DNA of 21,730 nt from a virus. The notes beneath the pieces were generated by a model. That model was not told where the DNA came from. It made no database searches and saw only the letters and a program-made list of their open reading frames with translations. Below, in pieces: positions 12,657 through 21,730 of the stretch. Made by a program: the position numbers and the translations under genes. The DNA lies in the IMG/VR virus record IMGVR_UViG_3300042888_000113, positions 1-21,730 of that record; one strand, 5' to 3'. The stretch's first letter is position 1; every line of letters starts with the position of its first letter.

Positions 12657-14861
12657 ATGGCTATCGATAGAGCGCAGACAGGGTATAGCCCCGGTCAGCA
12701 AGCAGTACAGGTCCTAGCTAACCCTAACCGTCAGGATATCAAGGTCCGCTTTGATCCCAATTCAAATAAGGCAGCCCAACTAGCTAAACAGCTAGGTGCT
12801 AACTTTGATAACATCAATCGCCTTTATGAGTATGAGGCTACGCAAGAAAGACAGGCTGCTGCTGAAACTGTTAACTCTCAGTCTCGTGATGAGTTAGCAA
12901 CGCAGATTAAAGATAACTCTTATGCCCGTACAGCATCACCAGTCTATAACGCTACAGTTAAGAATCTCCACTATGCTAACGAGGCACAAGCCCAGCAGCG
13001 TGATGTTCTTACCAAGTTAAACACTGGGGAACTCCAGTTCAAAGATACTGCTGAATTAGATTCCTACTTACTTGAACAGCGAAACAACACACTCGCTGGA
13101 GCAGATAAGTATGGGATTGCTGGCTACGATAAGCAGTGGCAGCCATTCGTACAACAGGCAAGAACAGACAATGCCCGCATCCTAGCCAACCGTAAGATTG
13201 ACGAAGGCATTTCTATTGCTAACGATACGCTGCGTAATGCTATTGCTGGACCAATGTCCAACGATGAAATGCGTACCAAGTTCTTAGATTCTTGGGGTAA
13301 GGTCACTGAGAAGAGTGGACCCCTCCTTACTGATAAAGCTAAGAAGGAAGCCCTCAAAGATATCACCTATGAAATGGCTCGCCAAGGTCACACCGAGGGA
13401 TTAACCCACTTACTAGATACAACCCTAGATAACGGTATAAGTATTCGTGGTGTACTTGGTGGTAAAGAAGCTGCTCAATTAGAGTACACGGCTAACACAA
13501 TTGCTGAATCTAAGTTCAATCGTGCTCAAGTAGATGTTAACAAGGCTGCTTCAGAAGCTTCAATGAACGCAGTTAACTCAAACATCTCATCTATGGTTGG
13601 TCAGAACCGTGGCTTTGCTGTACCTACAGAGGTATCGTATCTTAAGCCTGATGGTTCCACCGGCTACATGAAGACAGAAGAAGTTGTCTATCGAGCAATC
13701 GATGCTAAGACACAAGGTATGTCTACTGCTGGTCGCTTACAAACCTTTAACACCAACGGTGTGGTTGATAAGCAATCCCAGAACGTCATTACATCAGGTC
13801 TAAATAACTTGAACTCCATTACCTATAACGAACCGGGTAAGCCTGTAGGCGAAGTAAATCAGCAGTTCGTAGAAGCTTATGAAACCTATCAAACAGCTAA
13901 GGCTGTAGATCCAGCATACGCTGGTAAGTTGGCAGGTGATGGTGCTAAGACATTAGAAGATGTTGAGTTGCTCAAACAAACAATGGGCATGGATACTAAG
14001 GGTGCTGCCCTTGTAGTAGCTCAAGCAAGAAACAATCCCACCTACATTAATGGTAACGACAAGATTACCAAACAAGTGGATAAGGTTGTTGCTGAGTTAA
14101 CCCCCGGGTTCTTTGGAAAACTATTTGGTGAAGACGAGCTAACAGGAAACATTAGCAACATTCGGGCTGATGTTAAGCGTTCCGCTGAGATCATGATTGC
14201 TCAGGGGGCAAGCCCAGAGAAAGTCATGGCAGATCTTGGTACCTACTTAGAGAAGAACACAGCCAACGTAAATGGCTCTCTGATCTACCTCCGTTCTGTT
14301 CCTATGTCCAAGAGGAGCTCTGAGGTTGTTGGTGGTTCTGTCACCCAGTTACAGCGTTTACACGAACAGATTGGTACTGACGTTGCGCTCTCTCAGGGTT
14401 ACGACCCTAAGGATGTACAGATGACCGTATCCAAAGATGGTGGCTTGTATACGTTTAATGTTCAGAATCAGCCCATGCTAATTAACAATCGTCCTATGGT
14501 TCTAACCAAATCTCAGGTTGAAGATTGGATGGATAGAGACTTTGAGAACTACAAGATAGATAAGCGTTTAGAACCTAAGCGTAAAGAGTTGAATTTAGAA
14601 GTTCAAGATACTTACATGGCTGGAAGGGCAGGTAAGTCCATGTCACCCAGAGATAAGTATTTAACCTCACCTACCGGATATCGCAAGCTGGTAGAGGCAA
14701 ACATGGAAGACAAACCACTCCAAGAGAAACGTGCTTGGGCTAAGAAACAGATTGATTCTGGTGCTAAGTGGTACTCCCCTTCTACCCCTGTTAAAGATTA
14801 TTCAACTACGGGGGATGTCAAAAAATCCCTCGCTCCCGGTGAGGAAGTTGTTAATCAATAA
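12657..14861 (+). CDS. Internal virion/ejection protein (T7 gp15-like)
   Basis: The 734-residue length is close to T7 gp15 (747). T7 gp15 is part of the internal core and, with gp16, forms a periplasmic channel for DNA entry. The protein is polar and helical throughout, rich in Ala, Gln, Asn and Lys, with no membrane segments. The opening YSPGQQAVQVLANPNRQDIKVRFDPNSNKAAQLAKQLG, followed by a helical repeat-like region, is typical for this family in aquatic phages. AAGGAAAG lies before the ATG, and the gene sits directly between the gp14-like and gp16-like genes. No enzymatic motif is recognised. Confidence 0.92.
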   Translation: MAIDRAQTGYSPGQQAVQVLANPNRQDIKVRFDPNSNKAAQLAKQLGANFDNINRLYEYEATQERQAAAETVNSQSRDELATQIKDNSYARTASPVYNATVKNLHYANEAQAQQRDVLTKLNTGELQFKDTAELDSYLLEQRNNTLAGADKYGIAGYDKQWQPFVQQARTDNARILANRKIDEGISIANDTLRNAIAGPMSNDEMRTKFLDSWGKVTEKSGPLLTDKAKKEALKDITYEMARQGHTEGLTHLLDTTLDNGISIRGVLGGKEAAQLEYTANTIAESKFNRAQVDVNKAASEASMNAVNSNISSMVGQNRGFAVPTEVSYLKPDGSTGYMKTEEVVYRAIDAKTQGMSTAGRLQTFNTNGVVDKQSQNVITSGLNNLNSITYNEPGKPVGEVNQQFVEAYETYQTAKAVDPAYAGKLAGDGAKTLEDVELLKQTMGMDTKGAALVVAQARNNPTYINGNDKITKQVDKVVAELTPGFFGKLFGEDELTGNISNIRADVKRSAEIMIAQGASPEKVMADLGTYLEKNTANVNGSLIYLRSVPMSKRSSEVVGGSVTQLQRLHEQIGTDVALSQGYDPKDVQMTVSKDGGLYTFNVQNQPMLINNRPMVLTKSQVEDWMDRDFENYKIDKRLEPKRKELNLEVQDTYMAGRAGKSMSPRDKYLTSPTGYRKLVEANMEDKPLQEKRAWAKKQIDSGAKWYSPSTPVKDYSTTGDVKKSLAPGEEVVNQ

Positions 14862-14871
14862 GGAATAAATA

Positions 14872-17800
14872 ATGGCAATTACGGATCAAGAAATTAATAA
14901 TCCGAATGTCCGAAAGTTTTTAGATTTCATTGCCTCAGCCGAGGGAACAGATAAATATGGGTATGGTACTCAAGTAGGCAATACCCAATTTACTGACTTC
15001 TCTGCACACCCCCGGAAGACCACTGTTGTGACCGCCGATGGTCCCAGCAGTGCTGCGGGTCGTTACCAGTTCATCAAAGGTACTTGGGATGATCAGGCAA
15101 AGAAACATCAACTGTCAGACTTTGGTCCTGTCAATCAAGACAAGGCAGCAGTAGGGTTACTAAAAGATAGTGGTGCATATGAGGATGTAGTAAATGGCAA
15201 CTACGGTCCAGCCATTAATAAGCTTGGTGGTATCTGGGCTTCTATGCCTTCCAGTAAATATAAGCAGCCTAAGAAGTCTTGGGACTGGACTACAGCCCAA
15301 CTAGAAGGTAAGGGTATTGATCCTGCAAGGGACTTCAATGACTCTACATTTCAGAAGGGTGGTCTTACACCCTCTGAGCACATCAAGAAAGATCAAGAAC
15401 GAAAGATCAAACGAGATCAGATGGGCATCGTTGGTGCTATAGGCAGCGACCTTGGTACAGGCTTTCGTGCTTCTCTGAATGACAACACCGGATACAACTG
15501 GTACACAGCTCGTGCTGGTGAGTCTGTAGAGGATCCTGACTTTAAGTGGACACCTGAGATTGCAGAAAAGTACACCAAAGATCTACCAGATAAATACTGG
15601 GACTATGTGTGGAACAACGCTACATCTGAAGCCCACGCAGCCAAGCTACAAGCCAATGCTAAAGAGTATGAGCAGGTAGAGAAGAGATACCAAGATGCAG
15701 GGTTTTCTGCTGGGGTATCCCGCATGGTTGGCGGTATGGCTGATCCAACCAACATTGCTCTTATTGGTTTAACTGCCTTTGCTCCAGAACTTGGAATCCC
15801 TATGGCAGCCTCCCGTGTAGGTCGTATTGTGGCGGGTGCAGCCGAAGGTGCTGTAACCAATATGGCACAGGAGCACCTCTTACAAAACCTTCGTCCTGAA
15901 GGATCCAATGGCACTGAAATGGTGTTCGCTGGATTGATGGGTACAGTACTTGGTGGTGTTGGTGGTCAGTGGGCGCATAGCCGGATCACTAACCAGTACA
16001 CCCAAGATCTTGAGAAGGTTAATGCTTGGGGTACTAAAGAATTAGAAAGAATGTCAGCGAATGACTATGCCAATGTACGCATTGGTATTGAAGAGCGAAA
16101 CCTTAGTAAGAGGTATAGCCAAGAGGAACGCAAGCTTAAAGAGGTGGAATACATCTCTGAGTACTTCCAGAAGGGTGAGCGATTAACTGCTGAGAATTTG
16201 GTTGGTCCTAAGGTTCCCGAAGGTGTGGAACTAAAAGATCCAACAGCATTCAAGAAGACTTGGAGTGATGAGTGGGATACCCCTGCAATTATTGAGAGTG
16301 GTAGCAAGAATGGGCAGGTGTTACACCTCCCACCAAACCAACCACTGGCATCACTCATAGAGTACACACGCTTACACAGCCCAAATAAAGCCATGGTAGC
16401 AATCATGGACAGGATGCTCAAAGGTATTGATTTAGAGAACATTCGATTCTTTGAAACTGGTAGCGGTACGAAGCCAGACTGGTATGCACGAAACCCACTG
16501 AAGAATGCGTTAGCTCACATTGTTACTCCTATAGGTTCTCGAGGAACTAAGTCTGGAGATGTAATTGACTTTGCTACGGTGGGTGCTCAGAAGTTAAGTA
16601 AGGGTGATCGTAAGGTTATGCAAACCGGTATGACGGATATGACATTCGTTCATGAGCTGGTACACGTCTCTGCTGTATATAAGCAGCGACTCATCCCTAC
16701 TACTAAAGATAAGAACTGGGCTAAGAAGTGGAGTGTGAATCTTGACACTATTGAAGGACAACCCCACATTGCTGCTGCTGTAAAAGATCTAGATGATCTC
16801 TTCAAGCATGTAGTAAAGGAGGCTAAGAAGCAGGGCTTAACTAAGGATAACCACTACGGTTTAACTAATGCCTATGAGTTCTTGGCTGAAGGATTATCCA
16901 ACCCTAGATTTCAAAAGTTACTCAGGAGTTACTCCTTAGAAGGAACCAAGTTAGATCGAGCTAATGTTCTGTCTGACTTCTTTAATAAGGTAATGGAGCT
17001 CCTCGGAATTGATAAGAGCGAAAGAACTGCTTTCCATAGATTGATGGAGTTATCTGAGCCCTTAACCGAAGGTGGTGGTATTTACCGTAAAGGTGAAATT
17101 ACAGGACCTAAGGAAGGGTATCGTCCAGATCCGGATAGTAAAGCAACAGCAGAGGATGCTATAGCTGCAGAGACTGCAGAGATCCCCCAAGTATTTGGCT
17201 GGGGTCTAGCACTAGAGAACCGCCTTAATAAAGGTATTCTTCCTCCCGCTGTAAGGTCGTTAGCTCAGAAGCTATTCGGCACTACTTCTGGTTACAAGAA
17301 TAATGCTGTAGTTCAATCCAATGCTTGGGATGATGCAGTTATGTTCCGTGATGGTTGGAATGCCAAGCTTAGAAAAGAAACCTTTATCTCCTTTAAAAAG
17401 TACTATGACGAAGGTGATTATAAGTTCTGGCAGCGTGGCGATGTTTTTGATCAATTCGGATTAGAGGTTAACAACTATATTCGTGGTTGGGAGGGTGACT
17501 ATCACCCAGAGGTTAAGAAGGCTGGTGATGCTATTCGTAGGAATATGGCAGATCGAGTTGATGATATTAACAACCCAAACAGAACTGGTAGTGGTTGGAA
17601 GAAGGGTCTTACTGAGAAGGAAGTCCTAGATGACAAAGGTAATGTTGTAGGTTACGAAGGTAAGCTCGAGAAGAGCGACACCTATCTACCTCGTGTACAT
17701 GATGCCAACAAGTGGAACACAATGGTTTCCAAGCATGGTAGGCAGCCTGTCATTGACTTCTTTGCTGCTGCTTATAAATCAGGTAGAAGCGATGGTGTTA

Positions 17801-19617
17801 CAGATGCTGATGCTCAGATGTTTGCTAAGTGGTATGTACAAACGGTAGAGCGTTCTAAGAACCAAGCTTCAAGTGGAATCCTTACAGACATGCTCCGGGG
17901 TCAAGATAAACCCGGGCTGGTCTCTTCCTTACAGTCACAACTAGGCATTGATGAAGCTGCTGCTACACGCATGGCTAATCAGATCTTAGGTCAGACTAAG
18001 GATGACTCAGGTCGCATTGTTGCTAACTTAAAGCACCGCAATACTATTGATGAACGATTCGTAGGTCCTAAGGGTTCTGACATCGAAGGTATGACTATTA
18101 ATGATTTCATTAAGACGAATGCCCTAGAGGTAACCGAGAGTTACAACAACCGGGTAGCCGGTAACGTAGCCTTGGCTAAGAACCTAGATGTCTATAAGAC
18201 AGGTGACATTGACCGCTTGATTAGTGATTCTGTTAAGAATGAGTTTGGTACTAACTACCGTGAGAATGATCTTCGTAAAGCTGCAGATGATTTGCAGTTT
18301 GCCTTTGATCGTATCTTAGGTGTTCCCCAAGAGGAAGGTTTTGATCCTTGGCGCAAGGGTCTCTCCATGGTTCGTAACTTCAACGTAGCCCGACTAATGA
18401 GTGGAGCAGTATTTAACCAGATGGTTGAGACAGCTCAGATCTCTAGTACGGTTGGCTACAAGGCAATGCTACAAGCCATGCCAGAGTTTAATAAGTTAAG
18501 CCGAGACATGAAGACAGGCAAAGCACCCAATGATCTATTAGATCACCTAGAGAACTCCTTTGGTGGCGCAGGTGCTCAATTCCTACAGCGTATGGATTGG
18601 AGCAATCGCTCTGCTTGGACCGAGAACCTAGGGGATACCTCAGGGTTTCGTGCCTTAGATAAGGTGGATGCTGGTATCTCAGAGATGGCAAAAAAGACCC
18701 TTGACTGGACGGGTATGAGTGGGATGATGGTTCAACAATCTCGCATTCATGCTACAGCACTAGTTAATGGGTTCGTTGAGCTTGCTAATGGTGTAGATCG
18801 TGGAGCTGGTAAGTTTCTAACTAAAGAGCGTTTAGCTTGGATGGGTCTCAGTGAAAATGATTTTAATACGCTGAAGTCCACACTTAAAGACCTCACTAGC
18901 GATGGTGCTGGAAACATTAAAGATGTGTCTAAGCAAGTTGATTGGGATAAGTTCGCTGCAGATCACCCAGAAATTCATCATAAGTTTATGAGGGCTATCT
19001 GGAGGGAATCCCGTAGGGTTATCCAAGAGAACGACTTAGGGTCAATGATTCCTTTCATGGGATCAACGCTAGGTAAGACTGCATTCCAGTTTATGAACTT
19101 CGGTATGCAAGCTTGGAATAAGCAGCTCATGTTTAGTGCTAATCACATGGATACATCAACCATGATGGGTATGCTTCAAGGAACCCTATATGGATCAATC
19201 ATCTACTCTGCTCGTGCCTACCAACAGTCTATCGGAATGGAAGAAGAGAAAAAGCAGGAATTCCTAGAGGAACGCTTAGGTAACCCAGCGAAGATTGTTC
19301 TTCGTGGTTGGGGTCGTACAGGTGCTTCATCCATGATTCCTAATCTAGTAACACTTGGTGGTGTTGATTGGTTCCAAGGCGGTAGAACAACTACTGACTT
19401 GTCTGGACTAATGTCTAACCCGACATGGGCTTTGGCAAACAGCGTAATCACTGGTGCTAAGAAAGGGATTAGTAACGCTGTTAGTTCTGAAACACAAACA
19501 ACCGAAGCGGATGTCAAGGCATTGTTTAGGATCATGCCTCTACACAATCTCATGGGAGTTAACACACTTCTAAACGGGGTTGCTAATGATTTCCCCACTG
19601 AGAAAGCAGAACAGTAA
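14872..19617 (+). CDS. Internal virion/ejection protein (T7 gp16-like) with GH104 muramidase and zincin-like domains
   Basis: At 1581 residues this is longer than T7 gp16 (1318). Residues about 12-145 resemble lambda R (GH104 lytic transglycosylase): KFLDFIASAEGTDKYGYG, TQFTDFSAHPRK, SAAGRYQFIKGTWD and IWASMPSSKY, with E24 in the catalytic Glu position. T7 gp16 has an SLT-type domain there instead. Residues 283-366 hold hydrophobic Gly/Ala-rich segments that may insert in membrane. Residues about 495-725 look like a zincin: H594-E-L-V-H598 and, 71 residues later, YEFLAEG with E669 as possible third zinc ligand. The C-terminal third (for example MSGMMVQQSRIHATALVNG and the final LFRIMPLHNLMGVNTLLNGV) is the conserved gp16 channel region. 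AAGGA precedes the ATG. Peptidase activity is inference. Confidence 0.94.
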   Translation: MAITDQEINNPNVRKFLDFIASAEGTDKYGYGTQVGNTQFTDFSAHPRKTTVVTADGPSSAAGRYQFIKGTWDDQAKKHQLSDFGPVNQDKAAVGLLKDSGAYEDVVNGNYGPAINKLGGIWASMPSSKYKQPKKSWDWTTAQLEGKGIDPARDFNDSTFQKGGLTPSEHIKKDQERKIKRDQMGIVGAIGSDLGTGFRASLNDNTGYNWYTARAGESVEDPDFKWTPEIAEKYTKDLPDKYWDYVWNNATSEAHAAKLQANAKEYEQVEKRYQDAGFSAGVSRMVGGMADPTNIALIGLTAFAPELGIPMAASRVGRIVAGAAEGAVTNMAQEHLLQNLRPEGSNGTEMVFAGLMGTVLGGVGGQWAHSRITNQYTQDLEKVNAWGTKELERMSANDYANVRIGIEERNLSKRYSQEERKLKEVEYISEYFQKGERLTAENLVGPKVPEGVELKDPTAFKKTWSDEWDTPAIIESGSKNGQVLHLPPNQPLASLIEYTRLHSPNKAMVAIMDRMLKGIDLENIRFFETGSGTKPDWYARNPLKNALAHIVTPIGSRGTKSGDVIDFATVGAQKLSKGDRKVMQTGMTDMTFVHELVHVSAVYKQRLIPTTKDKNWAKKWSVNLDTIEGQPHIAAAVKDLDDLFKHVVKEAKKQGLTKDNHYGLTNAYEFLAEGLSNPRFQKLLRSYSLEGTKLDRANVLSDFFNKVMELLGIDKSERTAFHRLMELSEPLTEGGGIYRKGEITGPKEGYRPDPDSKATAEDAIAAETAEIPQVFGWGLALENRLNKGILPPAVRSLAQKLFGTTSGYKNNAVVQSNAWDDAVMFRDGWNAKLRKETFISFKKYYDEGDYKFWQRGDVFDQFGLEVNNYIRGWEGDYHPEVKKAGDAIRRNMADRVDDINNPNRTGSGWKKGLTEKEVLDDKGNVVGYEGKLEKSDTYLPRVHDANKWNTMVSKHGRQPVIDFFAAAYKSGRSDGVTDADAQMFAKWYVQTVERSKNQASSGILTDMLRGQDKPGLVSSLQSQLGIDEAAATRMANQILGQTKDDSGRIVANLKHRNTIDERFVGPKGSDIEGMTINDFIKTNALEVTESYNNRVAGNVALAKNLDVYKTGDIDRLISDSVKNEFGTNYRENDLRKAADDLQFAFDRILGVPQEEGFDPWRKGLSMVRNFNVARLMSGAVFNQMVETAQISSTVGYKAMLQAMPEFNKLSRDMKTGKAPNDLLDHLENSFGGAGAQFLQRMDWSNRSAWTENLGDTSGFRALDKVDAGISEMAKKTLDWTGMSGMMVQQSRIHATALVNGFVELANGVDRGAGKFLTKERLAWMGLSENDFNTLKSTLKDLTSDGAGNIKDVSKQVDWDKFAADHPEIHHKFMRAIWRESRRVIQENDLGSMIPFMGSTLGKTAFQFMNFGMQAWNKQLMFSANHMDTSTMMGMLQGTLYGSIIYSARAYQQSIGMEEEKKQEFLEERLGNPAKIVLRGWGRTGASSMIPNLVTLGGVDWFQGGRTTTDLSGLMSNPTWALANSVITGAKKGISNAVSSETQTTEADVKALFRIMPLHNLMGVNTLLNGVANDFPTEKAEQ

Positions 19618-19622
19618 TACAT

Positions 19623-19649
19623 AACCCCCCTTCACTGGGGGGTTTCTTT
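19623..19649 (+). terminator. Intrinsic terminator between gp16-like and tail fibre genes
   Basis: AACCCCCC (19623-19630) pairs perfectly with GGGGGGTT (19637-19644) around loop TTCACT, followed by TTTCTTT. It isolates the tail fibre gene from the ejection-protein operon. The loop differs from the CTAACC loop of the other two terminators. Confidence 0.88.
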
Positions 19650-19674
19650 AAACATAAACTAGGAGAGTCCTTCT

Positions 19675-21654
19675 GTGGCTTACAGTTATATAAAATATAC
19701 CGGAGATGGTTCTCAGACGGATTTCACATTCGCCTTTGCATACTTCGATACTAGCCATGTCCATGTATTAGTTGACGGAATTGACGTTGACTTTGTGTGG
19801 CTCAATGCTCAAACAATCCAATGCGTAACAGCACCTGCTGCTGGTACGAAAGTAGTAGTTATGCGTAATACACCTAAGGAAGAGCCACCTGTAGATTTCA
19901 CGGATGGGTCTATTCTCTTAGAAAGAGACCTAGATACTTTAGTTCTCTATAACCTCTATATCTCACAAGAAGCAATCGACCAAGCCCAGCTCGGCATTCA
20001 ACAGAATGCTCTAGGTCAGTGGGATGCTAAAAACTTAAACATTGTTAATCTCGCTGATGGTGTAGAACCCGGCGATGCAATTAACAAGAGACAACTGGAT
20101 TATGAATATCCAGCAGTGAAGACTGTTGCTGACAACATGCCAGCAGTAGTTACTGTATCCGAGAACATTCCTGTCATTACTGAAGCTGCTACTTTAGTTC
20201 CTCATGCTGCTGCTATTGATACAGTGGCAAACAACCTGACAGATATCAACTCATTTAAAGATACCTACTTCATTGGACCAACGGCTCCAACACAAGCGGT
20301 AACTCTGGGTGACCTCTGGTTTGACACTGCTGGTAACCGAATGATGGTGTTTGGTAATGGTGGCTGGATGAATGCAGGTAGTTCTATTAACGGAACATCT
20401 AATCGTTCTGTCCAAGTATTGACTGAAGGTCAAACAGAAGTATCTGGTTTCGTGTATGACTCCATCTATTTGGATGTATACCTTAACGGTAATAAATTAA
20501 ATCCATTAACTGACTTCATTGCTGAGACAGGTTCAAGCATTACGCTGACAGAACCTGCTCATGCTGGGGATGTTATCGATTGCGTAGCATACGGAACCTT
20601 TGCGGTAGTCCGTGGTGCTGGTGGTAGTACAGGTTGGGGTGGTACTCCAATAGGTACTATTGCAATGTGGGCGGGGCAACTAAGCAACATCCCACAAGGC
20701 TGGATGCCATGTGACGGTATCGATGGTCGACCAGATTTACGCAACAGATTTGTTGTAGGTGCTGGTGATCTATATGCTGCTGGTAGTACTGGTGGTTTCT
20801 TAAATGCTACTTTGCCTACACATACTCATGAATTAATTCAGAGTCGTTCAGTAGCTACAGGTACTACTGATACAGCGGGTGAACACACCCACACCTCACA
20901 AGGCAACGGTGCTCCAAACGGTGGTGGTGCAGGTTCGGCATATACTTCTGGCGGTAATTCTCCACACACTATTAATGCTGGTGGGTCTCATTCCCACACA
21001 TTCACATTAGATATCCAAGGTGGTGTCTCTGGTTTGAATTCAGCAGGTGAAGATCCTACAGGTAAGAACCTACCTCCGTACTATGCCTTGATGTACATCA
21101 TCAAGATCACTGGTGATATAACTGATGGTCCTACAGGTCCTCAGGGTCCAGTGGGTCCAGCCGGAGCCTCTGCAGTTACTGGAGCAATCCAACACTTTGC
21201 TTTACGCACAGCCCCTACAGGTTGGTTAGCAGCGGATGGTTCTGCTGTAAGCCGTACTGACTATGCTGCTCTTTATACAGCAATGGGAGATACCTTTGGT
21301 GCTGGTGATGGTTCATCCACATTTAACTTACCCAACTTAATTGGTAAGTTCTTACAGGGTGTTAGTGGTGATGCTGTAGGTACTACAGGCGGTTCTGCTA
21401 ATGCTGTTGTTGTGTCACACAGTCACGATGTAGCAATTACGGATCCGGGTCACAGCCACGCACAGTGGTGTGATAGCGATATGGATGGTAATGCTAATGG
21501 TGGTCCAAGACCTGCCCGGAAAGAGTTTCAAAACACCGAGCATATTGTAGCAAACACTACAGGCATCACAGCTTCGGCTACTGCTGCAGGTGAAGATGGT
21601 ACGGGTAAAAACATTCCCCCATATGTTGGCTTACTGCCATGTATTAAGACTTAA
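19675..21654 (+). CDS. Tail fibre protein (T7 gp17-like N-terminus) with two tandem collar-type domains
   Basis: This 659-residue receptor-binding fibre starts at GTG 19675, with AGGAGAG at 19661-19667. Residues 1-150 are the T7 gp17 attachment domain (YIKYTGDGSQTDFTFAFAYF...DAINKRQLD). A second beta-domain (residues about 260-315: SIYLDVYLNGNKLNPLTDF...AGDVIDCVAYGTF) follows. Residues about 324-480 and 503-659 are two phage tail collar-type domains, each with HxH motifs (H383/H385, H404/H406, H439/H441; H582/H584, H593/H595) and each ending in GED-TGKN-PPY (458 and 639). A short collagen-like Gly-X-Y linker (485-499) joins them. Collar 1 lacks the segment between DG and PDLR that collar 2 keeps. 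It lies alone between a terminator and the next gene. Confidence 0.95.
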   Translation: MAYSYIKYTGDGSQTDFTFAFAYFDTSHVHVLVDGIDVDFVWLNAQTIQCVTAPAAGTKVVVMRNTPKEEPPVDFTDGSILLERDLDTLVLYNLYISQEAIDQAQLGIQQNALGQWDAKNLNIVNLADGVEPGDAINKRQLDYEYPAVKTVADNMPAVVTVSENIPVITEAATLVPHAAAIDTVANNLTDINSFKDTYFIGPTAPTQAVTLGDLWFDTAGNRMMVFGNGGWMNAGSSINGTSNRSVQVLTEGQTEVSGFVYDSIYLDVYLNGNKLNPLTDFIAETGSSITLTEPAHAGDVIDCVAYGTFAVVRGAGGSTGWGGTPIGTIAMWAGQLSNIPQGWMPCDGIDGRPDLRNRFVVGAGDLYAAGSTGGFLNATLPTHTHELIQSRSVATGTTDTAGEHTHTSQGNGAPNGGGAGSAYTSGGNSPHTINAGGSHSHTFTLDIQGGVSGLNSAGEDPTGKNLPPYYALMYIIKITGDITDGPTGPQGPVGPAGASAVTGAIQHFALRTAPTGWLAADGSAVSRTDYAALYTAMGDTFGAGDGSSTFNLPNLIGKFLQGVSGDAVGTTGGSANAVVVSHSHDVAITDPGHSHAQWCDSDMDGNANGGPRPARKEFQNTEHIVANTTGITASATAAGEDGTGKNIPPYVGLLPCIKT

Positions 21655-21663
21655 AGGAACTCT

Positions 21664-21730
21664 ATGTCAACAATAACAAGAGAATCAGCCGATGTTCTAC
21701 GGCTAATAGAACAACGAGGGTTCCCCATTG
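21664..21730 (+). CDS. Start of an unidentified protein, truncated by window edge
   Basis: The ATG at 21664 follows AAAGGAA nine bases after the tail fibre stop. Twenty-two residues are visible, beginning MSTITRESADVLRLIEQRG. In T7-like phages this place holds a holin, a small terminase subunit or a small unknown gene. The visible residues are polar and helical with no membrane segment, which argues weakly against a holin, but the gene cannot be identified. Confidence 0.6.
   Translation, partial: MSTITRESADVLRLIEQRGFPI

Noticed and set aside
1-21730. CRISPR array, insertion sequence, integrase attachment site or origin
   Set aside because: No spaced direct repeats, transposase or integrase genes, or clustered iterons were seen. 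The tRNA-like element could resemble an attachment site, but no integrase lies in the window and the element includes both acceptor strands rather than only a tRNA 3' end.
1-21730. Conserved phage RNA polymerase promoters
   Set aside because: I compared the short gaps before the reductase, capsid, tail tube A and tail fibre genes and found no shared 15-20 base element; a genome-wide motif search would be needed.

Overview
The window is a continuous block of a T7-like podovirus genome, reading left to right with every gene on the + strand. It runs from the C-terminus of a T7 gp5-type DNA polymerase to the gene after the tail fibre. Recognisable equivalents of T7 gp5, gp6, gp7.3, gp8, gp9, gp10, gp11, gp12, gp13, gp14, gp15, gp16 and gp17 appear in T7 order. 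A cobalamin-dependent (class II) ribonucleotide reductase sits between the DNA-metabolism and virion genes. That arrangement is known from aquatic T7-like phages (marine cyanophages, roseophages), so an aquatic bacterial host is likely. The RNA polymerase, lysis genes and large terminase lie outside the window, so exact genus and host cannot be fixed.

Layout. (1) Positions 1-2299 are a tightly overlapping DNA-metabolism cassette: DNA polymerase C-terminus, an unknown 69-residue protein, a small HExxH zincin-like protein, an unknown 97-residue protein, a FEN-type 5'-3' exonuclease, and a DUF3310 protein. It ends at an intrinsic terminator. (2) Positions 2326-4296 are the class II ribonucleotide reductase. 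(3) Positions 4325-8637 hold head genes: two small proteins (one gp7.3-like), portal, an unknown small gene overlapping the portal end, scaffold, a 309-base structured non-coding leader, and the major capsid gene. These are followed by a strong terminator in the position of T7 Tphi. (4) Positions 8705-19617 hold tail tube A and B, the gp13-like protein and the ejection proteins gp14, gp15 and gp16, followed by a third terminator. (5) Positions 19675-21654 are a tail fibre with two tandem collar-type domains, followed by the start of one more gene.

How the genes work together. Exonuclease, polymerase and the nucleotide genes degrade host DNA and feed phage replication. The reductase makes deoxynucleotides independently of oxygen, provided B12 is available. 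The structural genes build a short-tailed virion, and its ejection proteins carry peptidoglycan-cleaving and probable peptidase domains.

The least explained part is the capsid leader at 7360-7668. It contains a 77-nt tRNA-like element with a perfect 7-bp acceptor stem, a canonical T-arm and an encoded CCA. Its D-arm is aberrant and its anticodon-side loop is oversized, pyrimidine-rich and anti-Shine-Dalgarno-like. It is flanked by further hairpins. This is the best candidate for something undescribed. The second point of interest is the gp16-like protein, which combines a lambda-R-type (GH104) muramidase domain with a HELVH zincin-like domain.
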